A stretch of 64,000 nucleotides of DNA from the NCBI GenBank assembly GCA_002295885.1, contig DBGM01000002.1, forward strand, positions 13,480-77,479, in the 5' to 3' direction. Origin of the DNA: Phycisphaerales bacterium UBA854. GTDB taxonomy: Bacteria; Planctomycetota; Phycisphaerae; Phycisphaerales; SM1A02. Under the pieces are notes generated by a model. The model was given only the letters and a program-made list of their open reading frames with translations. It did not search any database and was not told where the DNA came from. The position numbers and the translations under genes were made by a program. Positions 17,701 to 25,963 of this stretch are shown here, in pieces. How positions within the stretch are numbered: position 1 is the first letter of the stretch; every line of letters starts with the position of its first letter.

Positions 17701-18348
17701 ATGAATGTCAAGCGATTTATGACGATCGCCGGTGGAGCAGCACTGCTGACCACCACCGTTGCCCAGGCAGACTTCCAGGGTCTTAGCGCCGAGCTCGTCG
17801 GCACGGACCTCGTGGATGGCACCTGGACCGCACGTATCTACGCTGATCTCAGCGCAGGTTCCCGTTTGGACGCCGTTTACGGCAATGGTGACAATCCCCT
17901 GCTGATGACCACCACGTCCAGCCTCTACCAGAACGCGTTCGGTGGCGACACCTCCGCGTCCATCAACCCCGCTCTCTACGCCGCCTTCGATTCGCTGCGT
18001 TACGACAGCTGGGTCACCATCGGCCTCGAAGATCAGGGCAGCAACGCTCTTGCCAGCATCGGCATCAACTTCGGTGCTGACGCAATCGATTCCGCTGACG
18101 GCTCCTGGTACATCACTCCCGATGACGCCCAGGGTCAGGAAATCGGTGGTCGAGTGCTGATCGCTCAGTTCACCTCCTATGGCTATGATTCCACCCTTTA
18201 CGGAACCATCTCCATGCAGGGCAAGAACGCTGACGGCTCCAACTGGACCGCCGAAAGCGTCTCCTACGAGTTCGCTATTCCCGCACCCGGTGCCTTCGCG
18301 CTCCTGGGCCTCGCTGGTTTCGCGGGTCGTCGTCGTCGTCGCGCCTGA
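17701..18348 (+). CDS. Secreted PEP-CTERM-like protein, paralogue 1 of 3
   Basis: A 215-residue exported protein. Residues 1-23 are a signal peptide (MNVKRFMTIAGGAALLTTTV then AQA). The mature part is rich in small and aromatic residues and shares landmarks with the two following genes: SRLDAVYGNGDNPLL, SLYQNAFGGDTS, SWYITPDDAQGQ and MQGKNADGSNW. The C-terminus is a sorting tail: IPAPGAFALLGLAGFAG followed by RRRRRA, the layout of PEP-CTERM signals (motif, membrane span, basic end) that exosortases process. It is the most divergent of the three and lacks the FNVSGTNILGQSWDLDVV block. The function is unknown; a surface or matrix role is inferred. A long leader precedes it. Confidence 0.85.
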   Translation: MNVKRFMTIAGGAALLTTTVAQADFQGLSAELVGTDLVDGTWTARIYADLSAGSRLDAVYGNGDNPLLMTTTSSLYQNAFGGDTSASINPALYAAFDSLRYDSWVTIGLEDQGSNALASIGINFGADAIDSADGSWYITPDDAQGQEIGGRVLIAQFTSYGYDSTLYGTISMQGKNADGSNWTAESVSYEFAIPAPGAFALLGLAGFAGRRRRRA

Positions 18349-18404
18349 TAGTCGCCCGATGACACCTGGCCTTCCATGAAGGCCACGCTTCAACCAGAAG
18401 CATC

Positions 18405-18440
18405 CAGCCGCTGCGGCTTGTCCGCAGCGGCTGTCTTTTT
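18405..18440 (+). terminator. Intrinsic terminator of PEP-CTERM-like gene 1
   Basis: CAGCCGCTGCGG (18405-18416) and CCGCAGCGGCTG (18422-18433) form a 12-bp stem with a short loop, followed by TCTTTTT. Confidence 0.88.
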
Positions 18441-18625
18441 GGGGTCTTCCCGTTGGTCTGCCTCACCGCATCGGAATGTGGCAAAGATGTGTACACGAGG
18501 TGCAGAAGCCCGCATTTCCTTCATTCGAATGGACGGTTGAATATGGGTTAAAGGGCCTTCCACGACGTTTTTTCCGGTCATTCCAACAAATCACAACTCA
18601 GGGCCTGAACAACCTTGGAAGCCGC

Positions 18626-18653
18626 TTGACCGGGTGTCTGTTGGGGGTACATT
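18626..18653 (+). promoter_or_regulatory. Putative sigma-70 promoter of the second PEP-CTERM-like gene
   Basis: TTGACC (18626-18631), 16 bases, then TACATT (18648-18653). It lies in the 442-base gap 18349-18790, which otherwise holds the upstream terminator and the leader hairpin. Confidence 0.55.
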
Positions 18654-18670
18654 TACGCGTGGAAGCGATA

Positions 18671-18733
18671 GGTGTTGTTCCCTCCCTCCTTGGGACTGTG
18701 CGACTTCGAAGTGACAGGGAACTGAGGAACACC
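18671..18733 (+). promoter_or_regulatory. Leader hairpin upstream of the second PEP-CTERM-like gene
   Basis: GGTGTT (18671-18676) pairs with AACACC (18728-18733), GTTCCC (18677-18682) with GGGAAC (18717-18722), and the self-complementary ACTTCGAAGT lies in the apical part. A separate perfect 14-base palindrome ACTGCTTAAGCAGT is at 18754-18767, and GAAGAGGAGA before the ATG is a strong ribosome binding site. Confidence 0.45.
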
Positions 18734-18790
18734 GAGAGAAGGATTTGGCTCGCACTGCTTAAGCAGTCAATCAAAGAAGAGGAGACGGTC

Positions 18791-19462
18791 ATGAAGACCA
18801 AAATTGCACTGTGTGCCGGAGTTGGATCACTGATCCTTGCCTCCGCGGCCAGCGCAGGCTATTCAGGCCTCGTTGCCGAGGAGTTCAACGTTTCCGGCAC
18901 GAATATCCTGGGACAGTCCTGGGACCTCGACGTCGTTCGAATCTACGCCCAACTCGAGAATGCGGGTGATCGACTCGACGCCGTCTACGGCTCCGCGGAC
19001 AACCCGCTGTTCATCAACACCTCCGCGGAGTTCTATCAGAACGCCGCCGGTGGTGACACCTCGCTGCAGATCAATGCTGCACTGTTCGGTGTCTACAACT
19101 CGGTTGAATACGACACGTTCGTCACCATCGGTAATCTCAGTAGCACCGGTGATGCCCTGCTCGTGCAGGCGGTCGATTTCACCAACTTCTCAACGGAAGT
19201 AAGCACCAGCAACGGTACCTGGACCGTCACTCCCGACGATGCCCAGGGCGAAGCAGGGGCCGATGGTCTCGTACTGATCGGTCAGTTCAGCTTTGCTGCC
19301 GGTACCGGTGGTCTTTCCAGCATGGACGGTCTCGTCAACATGCAGGGAAAGAACGCAGACGGATCCAACTGGACCGCTCTGAACCAGTGGGTGCCGGCTC
19401 CCGGAGCCCTGGCTCTGCTGGGCCTGGCTGGAGTCGCCGGACGTCGGCGTCGCCGCCACTGA
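18791..19462 (+). CDS. Secreted PEP-CTERM-like protein, paralogue 2 of 3
   Basis: A 223-residue exported protein with a signal peptide (MKTKIALCAGVGSLILASAA then SAG) and a C-terminal tail VPAPGALALLGLAGVAG plus RRRRRH. The mature domain is nearly the same as in the next gene: FNVSGTNILGQSWDLDVV, NAGDRLDAVYGSADN, FYQNAAGGDTSLQIN, FDTFVTIGNLSSTGDALL-like blocks and WTVTPDDAQGE. The two look like a recent duplication. The ATG at 18791 follows AGGAGA. It has its own promoter and terminator, so each copy is probably controlled separately. No enzymatic motif is visible. Confidence 0.87.
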   Translation: MKTKIALCAGVGSLILASAASAGYSGLVAEEFNVSGTNILGQSWDLDVVRIYAQLENAGDRLDAVYGSADNPLFINTSAEFYQNAAGGDTSLQINAALFGVYNSVEYDTFVTIGNLSSTGDALLVQAVDFTNFSTEVSTSNGTWTVTPDDAQGEAGADGLVLIGQFSFAAGTGGLSSMDGLVNMQGKNADGSNWTALNQWVPAPGALALLGLAGVAGRRRRRH

Positions 19463-19535
19463 GTCCATCGGCCTCGAGCTGATGGCCTTGTGTGGCCAAC
19501 CCTCCGGGGTTCGCCATGCACCAACCACACACACG

Positions 19536-19575
19536 ACACCGCCGCAGGCTCGCCTGCGGCGGTGTTCATTTTTTC
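19536..19575 (+). terminator. Intrinsic terminator of PEP-CTERM-like gene 2
   Basis: ACACCGCCGCAGG (19536-19548) and CCTGCGGCGGTGT (19553-19565) form a 13-bp stem with a CTCG loop, followed by TCATTTTTTC. It is almost identical to the terminator after gene 3. Confidence 0.92.
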
Positions 19576-19880
19576 ACAATCCCCCGCTGCGAATGCCTTC
19601 CGGGGGCCCTCCCGGGGTGGGGGTCAACTCAGTGGCTCTCAGGGTGTCAAAAAAGCGGGTTCGTGGTGGTTCGTAAACCCATGGGCCAGTTGGGATTAAT
19701 TGCAGATTCGGGGGTGGAATCCGGTCTGATTCTGGTAACTTCAGCAATGGAGTGTGGCGCAGTTGCCGCTCCCCATTCAGCTGTGTGGCTGGGGGGGAAC
19801 CCGGTAACGGTGGAGCGCCGAATGAGAATGAGTGTGTGCACCATATTTCACGTGAACTATGGAGGAAGAGAGGCATAACT
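19576..19880 (+). other. Leader region of the third PEP-CTERM-like gene
   Basis: This 305-base gap has no supported gene. It must contain the promoter of the gene at 19881, but no convincing -35/-10 pair was found. It ends in GGAGGAAGAGAGG, a strong ribosome binding region. Unlike the other two leaders it shows only short inverted repeats (TCACGTGA near 19848). Confidence 0.5.
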
Positions 19881-20549
19881 ATGAAGACCTCAATGGCAAT
19901 CTGTGGTGGCTTGGGATCCCTGATCCTCGCTGCCTCAGCGTCGGCAGGCTACGCTGGCCTGACGGCGGAAACGTTTAACGTTTCGGGCACCAACATTCTT
20001 GGGCAGTCGTGGGACCTGGACGTCGTCCGGCTCTACGTCAACCTCGAGAATGCGGGCGACCGACTCGATTCAGTGTTCGGTTCCGCTGACAACAATCTTG
20101 TCATCGGTACCGAAGCGTCGTTCTATCAGAACGCCGCTGGTGGAGATTCATCGCTTCAGATCAACTCCGCCCTCTTCGGTGTCTACAACTCTGTTGCGTT
20201 CGACACCTTCGTCACCATCGGTAACCTCAGTAGTACCGGTGATGCTCTGCTTGTCCAGGCCGTCGATTTCAGCAACTTCGACTACGAAGTCAGCACTTCG
20301 AACGGCACCTGGACCGTCACCCCGGACGACGCCCAGGGTGAGGGGGCTGGTGGGCTCGTGCTCATCGGCCAGTTCAGTTTCGCAGCCGGCACCGGAGGCA
20401 TCGACTCCATGTACGGCAATGTGAACCTGCAGGGCAAGAATGCAGATGGATCCACCTGGCAGGTCGTTGACCAGTGGATTCCGGCTCCCGGAGCTCTTGC
20501 TCTGTTGGGCCTTGCGGGTATCGCCGGCCGCCGGCGTCGCCGCAACTGA
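19881..20549 (+). CDS. Secreted PEP-CTERM-like protein, paralogue 3 of 3
   Basis: A 222-residue exported protein with a signal peptide (MKTSMAICGGLGSLILAASA then SAG) and C-terminal tail IPAPGALALLGLAGIAG plus RRRRRN. It shares long identical stretches with the preceding gene, including FNVSGTNILGQSWDLDVV, FYQNAAGGD and IGNLSSTGDALLVQAVDF, differing mainly in the signal peptide and a few loops (NNLVIGTEASF, SNFDYEV). The ATG at 19881 is set by GGAGGAAGAGAGG upstream. Membrane-anchored or exosortase-released surface display is the likely fate, inferred from the tail; no exosortase is in this window. Confidence 0.87.
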   Translation: MKTSMAICGGLGSLILAASASAGYAGLTAETFNVSGTNILGQSWDLDVVRLYVNLENAGDRLDSVFGSADNNLVIGTEASFYQNAAGGDSSLQINSALFGVYNSVAFDTFVTIGNLSSTGDALLVQAVDFSNFDYEVSTSNGTWTVTPDDAQGEGAGGLVLIGQFSFAAGTGGIDSMYGNVNLQGKNADGSTWQVVDQWIPAPGALALLGLAGIAGRRRRRN

Positions 20550-20619
20550 GGAAGGGCCTCGCAGCCTCACCTCCGCAGTTGAGACCCTCGGGTCGAGACT
20601 GCACCACACACACACACAG

Positions 20620-20654
20620 CACCGCCGCAGGCTTGCCTGCGGCGGTGTCCTTTT
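20620..20654 (+). terminator. Intrinsic terminator of PEP-CTERM-like gene 3
   Basis: CACCGCCGCAGG (20620-20631) and CCTGCGGCGGTG (20636-20647) with loop CTTG, followed by TCCTTTT. A CA-repeat precedes both this and the gene 2 terminator, showing that the duplicated unit included the terminator. Confidence 0.9.
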
Positions 20655-20671
20655 GGTGACGCCAAGTCGTA

Positions 20672-22165
20672 TCAGGCCCGTTCGTAGTCGCTCACGGCGT
20701 CCCCGAGCGCGTTGCGAAGCGGAGCCAGATGAGCACCCCAGGCCTCGTGTCGACCGCTGGCCGTGGTGTAGATGGGTTGGCGGACCTGATCCTGGCTGAG
20801 CGTCAGGACGGTTCGCTTGGATTCCCAGAATCTGAGGCACCGGTCGTCCCAGGTGAGGCCGCAGAAATCCAGGATGGTTCGGGCGTGCCCCTCGAGATCC
20901 TGCACCAAGTCCTCGTACCGAACGGTCAGCAGGGGCAGGGAGCAGTTGGTCTCCCAGTGTCGCATGAGGGCGACGTAGCGATGCCAGGCGTCCGCGATGT
21001 CCTCAAGTGAATCGCTCCAGATGCATTGATCGGGGGGAAACTTGTTGGTCCACGTCGAGAGTCCCAGGTCCATCGGATGCCGCAGGCAATGGATGACGCG
21101 GACGCCCGGCAGCATGCTCTGGGCCAGCCCCAGATTCATGAAGTTGCCCAGCTGCTTGTCGACGACGATGCGATCCGGTCCGACGCCGTCGGTCACGGCA
21201 TCGAGGTAGCGGCGTCCGAGGTCGGTCAGTTGATCCGCCGAAAGCGCCTCATGGCAGTTCGGCCAGGGTGCGGAGAGGCCGAATCGATCCTGCATGGACT
21301 GCACCAGAGCGGGCATCGCCGGTGATTCGCCGACTCCGTGCGCCGACGGATGTGCATCGATGACCTGTTCGGTGAGGGTGGAGCCGCAGCGGGGAAGACC
21401 GACGATCAGCACGACGTTCGATGCGTCCAGGTCGGCTCGGGGCATCGAGTCCAGGGCGGTGCGGTCGAGGGTATCGATGAGTCGCTGCTGCAGGGCCGAC
21501 TGGTCGTCGCGTTGTGCGGCCCAGCGTCCCGCCACCGTGTCGTTGGCTTCGCGGAACGCTTCGAAAGCATCGTCGATCCGGTTCGCATCGAGCAGGGCCT
21601 TGCCCCGGGCGAAGAGGATCGCTCTGCGATGTTCCAGAGGGAGGGAGGGGTCCAGCGGCATCATGTCCTCGGCCAGCGCTGCTGCGGCATCGGCTTCGCC
21701 GAGTCTGAGCAGGGCCGTGATCAGCGGCTTGCAGAGCGGTACGTGCCGGGGGTCGCGTGGTTCGATCCGTTGCCGTTCGAGCACCCGGCGGGCCTGCTCC
21801 GGCTTGCCCATGCGCAGGTAGGTCTCCGCCTTGCCTGCGATCGCGGGGACCAGATCCGGTTGATGCTTGCCGGCCTTCTCGAAGTAGCCGATGGCATCCC
21901 GGTAGCTGCCGGTGTTCATGGCCAGCTCTCCCAGCAGGCACAGGACCTGCGGGTTCTTCGGGGCCTGCTTGAGGGCCTTCAGGAGCTGTGTGCGGGCCTC
22001 GTCGTGCTTCAGCTGTGCTGCGAGGGCCTGGCCCAGAATGGCCCTGGCCTCGAGGCTGCGGGGATGGGAACGAAGGAGTTCCTCCGCCAGCCGCTGCGCA
22101 CCCGGTGCGTCGCCGTCCCGGTACATGGTGGTGGTCAGTCGGGTGAGATCCGGTTTGGCAGCCAT
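20672..22165 (-). CDS. TPR-sulfotransferase fusion protein
   Basis: A 497-residue protein. Residues 1-210 are tetratricopeptide repeats (LGQALAAQLKHDEARTQLLK is a clear unit). The rest is a sulfotransferase domain: the 5'-phosphosulfate-binding loop VGLPRCGSTLTEQV is at 255-268 and the 3'-phosphate motif RHPMDLGLS follows about 100 residues later, so it should transfer sulfate from PAPS. It lacks a signal peptide. TPR-linked sulfotransferases occur in many bacteria, but the acceptor is unknown. The gene starts 2 bases after the rho stop and is probably co-transcribed with rho. PAPS could come from sat-cysC at 44-46 kb. Confidence 0.87.
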   Translation of the reverse strand: MAAKPDLTRLTTTMYRDGDAPGAQRLAEELLRSHPRSLEARAILGQALAAQLKHDEARTQLLKALKQAPKNPQVLCLLGELAMNTGSYRDAIGYFEKAGKHQPDLVPAIAGKAETYLRMGKPEQARRVLERQRIEPRDPRHVPLCKPLITALLRLGEADAAAALAEDMMPLDPSLPLEHRRAILFARGKALLDANRIDDAFEAFREANDTVAGRWAAQRDDQSALQQRLIDTLDRTALDSMPRADLDASNVVLIVGLPRCGSTLTEQVIDAHPSAHGVGESPAMPALVQSMQDRFGLSAPWPNCHEALSADQLTDLGRRYLDAVTDGVGPDRIVVDKQLGNFMNLGLAQSMLPGVRVIHCLRHPMDLGLSTWTNKFPPDQCIWSDSLEDIADAWHRYVALMRHWETNCSLPLLTVRYEDLVQDLEGHARTILDFCGLTWDDRCLRFWESKRTVLTLSQDQVRQPIYTTASGRHEAWGAHLAPLRNALGDAVSDYERA

Positions 22166-22167
22166 GC

Positions 22168-23295
22168 TCAGCCCTTGACGAGATCGGCGTTGGTCTCGAA
22201 CCGCTGCATGGCGGCCAGCAACTGTTCGATCTGGGTCGCCGGCTTCATGTTGATGAGCCGCCGTCGGAGGGCCGTGACGGTCTTCAGCTCCTGCTCACCC
22301 ATCAGCAGATCCTCCTTGCGGGTTCCCGAGGCCGCCAGATTGATGGCGGGGAACAGCCGCTGTTCGGAAATCGATCGATCCAGGATGAGTTCCATGTTGC
22401 CCGTGCCCTTGAACTCCTCGTAGATGATCTGATCCGCCCGGGAACCGGTGTCGACCAGGCACGTGGCGATGATGGTGAGGGAGCCGCCGTCTTCGATGTT
22501 GCGGGCCGAACCGAAGAGCTGCTTGGGGACCTCCATCGCCTTGGAGTCGAGTCCACCGGACATCGTGCGGCCGCTGTTGCCGTGGGTTCGCGAGTTGTTG
22601 AAGGCACGTCCCAGACGCGTCAGGGAATCCAGCAGCACGACGACGTCACGACCGGCCTCGAGCATGCGTTTGGCCCGGTCGATGGCGAGAATGCCGAGTT
22701 CGATGTGCCGTTCAATGTCCTGGTCATTGGAGGAGGCGAGGACGTGCGCCGGCACGTTGCGACGGAAGTCGGTGACCTCCTCCGGCCGTTCGTCGATGAG
22801 CAGTGCCACCAGTTCCACATCGGGATGGTTCGTCTTGATGCCGAAGGCGATGTTCTGCAGGAGCACCGTCTTGCCGGCCTTGGGGGGAGCGACGATCAGT
22901 CCGCGGGTGCCGTAGCCGAGGGGGCAGAAGAGGTCGATCAGCCGGCAGGCGGGAGGCGCTCCGGGGTATTCCAGCTTCATCCGCGGGGCGGGATCCACGG
23001 CCTCCATGTCGTCGAAGGCGGTGAAGGCCATGGCCTGGTCGGGCTGCTGTCCCTCCACGGTGAGGATCTCGTCGACCACGGGTCTGGCCGCCCCTCGCTT
23101 GCGTCCACTGCGACGGCGGGGACGCTTCATGGTGATGGTGGCCGTGATCTCCTGTCCGGGGCGGAGCTGGTACTGCTCGGAGAGCTGCTGGGGCACCAGC
23201 GGATCGTCCTCGCCCTTCACCAGACCGTTCTCCACCTGGCGCACGCGACACTCGGTTGTCGAGAGCCATTCAAGGATGCCGCTGACGGTGGTCAT
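22168..23295 (-). CDS. rho: Transcription termination factor Rho
   Basis: A 375-residue hexameric RNA helicase that ends transcription at unstructured C-rich RNA. The Walker A motif APPKAGKT is at 136-143, Walker B VVVLLDSLTR follows, and the Q-loop and R-loop regions (RTMSGGLDSKAMEVPKQLFG) are intact. The N-terminal primary RNA-binding domain is short and carries a basic patch KRPRRRSGRKRG (57-68); the helix bundle present in E. coli Rho is not evident, which explains the length below the usual 420. A consensus promoter precedes it at 23448-23476. Confidence 0.96.
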   Translation of the reverse strand: MTTVSGILEWLSTTECRVRQVENGLVKGEDDPLVPQQLSEQYQLRPGQEITATITMKRPRRRSGRKRGAARPVVDEILTVEGQQPDQAMAFTAFDDMEAVDPAPRMKLEYPGAPPACRLIDLFCPLGYGTRGLIVAPPKAGKTVLLQNIAFGIKTNHPDVELVALLIDERPEEVTDFRRNVPAHVLASSNDQDIERHIELGILAIDRAKRMLEAGRDVVVLLDSLTRLGRAFNNSRTHGNSGRTMSGGLDSKAMEVPKQLFGSARNIEDGGSLTIIATCLVDTGSRADQIIYEEFKGTGNMELILDRSISEQRLFPAINLAASGTRKEDLLMGEQELKTVTALRRRLINMKPATQIEQLLAAMQRFETNADLVKG

Positions 23296-23447
23296 GATCG
23301 GATGCTGCCGAAACGGATCGTGGAAAACTCGCCCGGGAACGGTTTCGCCGACTGGCCTGCAGGGAGGGGCGGCGGATGTTCTGTTGAGCGTCGATGGTGC
23401 ACGCGTCGGCTCGGTCCCTCGGCCGCCACCGTTCGCGTGTGACCAAA

Positions 23448-23476
23448 AGTAGAGCAGGCCCGCCGGGGCCTGTCAA
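23448..23476 (-). promoter_or_regulatory. Putative sigma-70 promoter of rho
   Basis: On the minus strand TTGACA (23476-23471), 17 bases, then TCTACT (23453-23448). The -35 box overlaps the stop codon of psuG. The leader to the rho ATG would be about 145 bases, long enough for the autogenous attenuation known for rho in other bacteria. Confidence 0.6.
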
Positions 23477-24495
23477 GGATTCGCCAGATGCGGACCGGCC
23501 AGCATGGACGCCGCCTCCGCCGCCCGCCGCGCGTTGCTCAGCAGCAGGGCGAGGTTTGCGGCGACCGATCGGCCTCCGGTGCGATCCGCAATCCATCCGA
23601 GCACGAAGGGGGTTCGAGCGGCGCCGTCCAGGCCCCGGGCCGTGGCGTCGTCTTCGGCCGCGGCGATCAGCCGCTCCATCTCCTCGTGCTCCAGGGTCAG
23701 TTCGGTCGCGAGAGGATTTGCCAGCAGGATGGCGGAGGACTTCCCCAGATCCTGCCAGTGATGCGAGCAGATTCGTCCGAGGTCCTGCAGATCGTCGATC
23801 GATTCGACGGAAGGGGTGTCGGCGGGGGGGCTCGAAGTGAATGCGGGCCAGCGGTCGGTCCTCCAGCCCAGCACGGGGACCGCGATCGACTCCAGCAGTT
23901 CCAGCGTGGCGGTCATGTCGAGGATCGATTTGCTGCCGGCGGACACCACGCAGGCCCGGGTGCGACTCAGGGCCATCAGGTCCGCCGAGATGTCGGGGCG
24001 TTGGGACCAGCCGCGATGCACCCCGCCGATGCCGCCGGTCGCCAGCACGGGAGCCCAGGCATCGTGTTCCACGCGGTTGCGCAGGAGGGTGCAGGCGTCG
24101 AGGGCGGCGGAGACGGTGGTGCCGGCGCTGCGGCCGGTTCCCATCCCCATCGCCAGGGTGGTCGAAGCGACCTTGTGACCGAGCCCCTCGCTCATCAGCC
24201 GACGGGCGTCGGCGGAGTCGATGCCCAGGTGCAGGCGACCCTCGATGAGTGCGGTGGTGCAGGGGACGCACCCATGGTCCCGTACCGACTGTTCCATGCG
24301 GTGCTGGAGTTCCGACGCCAGCGGTGCTTCGGGGTCCCAGTCCGGAACGGCCCGGGTCAGCGCGGCTCGGTCCCAGTTGGATTCCCAGGGGCGATTCGGA
24401 AGTCCGGTGGTGAGCACCGCCGACTCGAGCACCACGACGGGAGCATGTCGATCGAGCGCCTCCTCGATTTCCGGATGCAGGACGATCGCGGTCAT
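23473..24495 (-). CDS. psuG: Pseudouridine-5'-phosphate glycosidase
   Basis: A 340-residue IndA/PsuG enzyme that reversibly splits pseudouridine 5'-phosphate into uracil and ribose 5-phosphate, allowing pseudouridine from RNA decay to be recycled. The family blocks are VVLESAVLTTGLP near the N-terminus, LATGGIGGVHRG, DISADLMALSRT and the strand SAGSKSILDMTATLE. No PsuK kinase gene is adjacent. Its ATG overlaps the stop of the DEAD-box helicase gene by 4 bases (ATGA), so an RNA helicase and a modified-nucleoside recycling enzyme are translationally coupled. Confidence 0.9.
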   Translation of the reverse strand: MTAIVLHPEIEEALDRHAPVVVLESAVLTTGLPNRPWESNWDRAALTRAVPDWDPEAPLASELQHRMEQSVRDHGCVPCTTALIEGRLHLGIDSADARRLMSEGLGHKVASTTLAMGMGTGRSAGTTVSAALDACTLLRNRVEHDAWAPVLATGGIGGVHRGWSQRPDISADLMALSRTRACVVSAGSKSILDMTATLELLESIAVPVLGWRTDRWPAFTSSPPADTPSVESIDDLQDLGRICSHHWQDLGKSSAILLANPLATELTLEHEEMERLIAAAEDDATARGLDGAARTPFVLGWIADRTGGRSVAANLALLLSNARRAAEAASMLAGPHLANP

Positions 24496-25841
24496 CGGCG
24501 GCGGGTGCGGAGTCGGCCGCCCATTCGCTTGCTGGGAAGCTGCTTGGGGACGAGACCGCCGGGGAACTTGGCGTCGTCGCTGCCCTGGGTGTCGGCGGGA
24601 ACCTCCGCGACGGTCCGGCTGTTCGCCTTTCGCAATGCTTCCCGCTCGGCCTCCGCCCGGCGGCGATCCTGCTGGATGCGCTCGGGTTCCGGTCCCGGTT
24701 TGAAGTCCTCGAAGGTCCGGGTCGGAATCTCGACGTTGGTGAGCCGCTCGATGTTCATCAGCAGTTCGCTCTGTTCGGGTGTGACGAACATGATCGCCTT
24801 GCCGTCCTGGCCCTTGCGGGCGGTGCGGCCGATCCGGTGGACGTAGACCTCCGGATCATCGGGCACGTCGTAATTGAACACGTGGGTGATGTTGTCCACG
24901 TCGATTCCACGGGCCGCGAGATCCGAGGCCACGACGATGCGGATCTCACGATTCCGAAGCTGTTCCATCACCCGGTTGCGTTTGCCCTGGTGCAGGTTCG
25001 CGTGCAGCACCGCTGCGTCGATGTTCTTCTTCTGCAGCGACTTCGCCACCTTGTCGACGGTGACCTTCATCCGGCAGAAGACGATGGCCAGATCGGGCTT
25101 TTCGATCTTCAGGACATGATGCAGCATCTTGAGCTTGTCCCAGTTCTGGACGGAGACGCACTCCTGATCGACCTGGGCGACGGTGAGGCTCTTGGCCTCG
25201 CTGAGCGAGAGATCCACCGGATCGTTCATGTACTTCCTGGCCAACTGCATGATCTCGTCCGAGATCGTGGCCGACACGAAGATCGTCTGGTGCTTCTGGC
25301 GGATTCCGCCGAGGATCTTGCGGATGTCCTCCCGGAAGCCGATGTCCAGCATGCGGTCCACCTCGTCGAGCATGGCCAGCTGGATGCGGTCGTAGGGCAG
25401 CAGCCTGCGCTGGTGCATGTCCATGACCCGTCCCGGGGTTCCCACGATGATGTGGGGCTTCTTCTTGAGCTTCTCCGCCTGGGTGCTGATGGCCTGGCCG
25501 CCGTAGACGGCGAGCACCTTCAGGTTGGTGTGGGCTCCCAGTTCCCGCATTTCACGGGTGACCTGGATCGCGAGTTCGCGGGTCGGCACCAGGCAGAGGC
25601 AGGCGTAGGGAGTCGACCCGTCCAGCACCTGCAGGGCGGGAAGTCCGAATGCGGCCGTCTTGCCGGTGCCGGTCTTGGACTGGCCCAGGATGTCCTTGCC
25701 TTCGATGGCGAGGGGGATCAGCTGGGACTGGATGATCGTGGGGTGCTCGAATCCCTGGTCCTCGATGCCCTTGAGGATGGCATCGGACAGGCCGAGGTCG
25801 GCGAACGTCTGGGTGGTTTCGAAGATGTCGTTGGTCGTCAT
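24492..25841 (-). CDS. DEAD-box ATP-dependent RNA helicase
   Basis: A 449-residue helicase of the RhlE/CsdA-like group. The Q motif region precedes Walker A SKTGTGKT (55-62); PTREL (86-90), TPGR (135-138), SAT (190-192) and RIGRTAR are all present. Motif II is D159-E-V-D162 rather than DEAD, a tolerated variant that keeps the catalytic acids. The C-terminal tail is short and basic (RMGGRLRTRRR). It should unwind or remodel RNA. The start ATG at 25841 (MTTNDIF) is chosen because the Q-motif region begins soon after; longer upstream starts have no family support. It is co-transcribed with psuG. Confidence 0.93.
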   Translation of the reverse strand: MTTNDIFETTQTFADLGLSDAILKGIEDQGFEHPTIIQSQLIPLAIEGKDILGQSKTGTGKTAAFGLPALQVLDGSTPYACLCLVPTRELAIQVTREMRELGAHTNLKVLAVYGGQAISTQAEKLKKKPHIIVGTPGRVMDMHQRRLLPYDRIQLAMLDEVDRMLDIGFREDIRKILGGIRQKHQTIFVSATISDEIMQLARKYMNDPVDLSLSEAKSLTVAQVDQECVSVQNWDKLKMLHHVLKIEKPDLAIVFCRMKVTVDKVAKSLQKKNIDAAVLHANLHQGKRNRVMEQLRNREIRIVVASDLAARGIDVDNITHVFNYDVPDDPEVYVHRIGRTARKGQDGKAIMFVTPEQSELLMNIERLTNVEIPTRTFEDFKPGPEPERIQQDRRRAEAEREALRKANSRTVAEVPADTQGSDDAKFPGGLVPKQLPSKRMGGRLRTRRR

Positions 25842-25963
25842 GATGCGGTTGATCTCGATGGGGAGTGCTCGAGGTCCGCTGCGACATCGAGAGGGGATCA
25901 TGGTAGGATCACATCGTTGTCGATACAACCATGCAGGGAGCAGGGACGCTTCACCGGGCCGCC

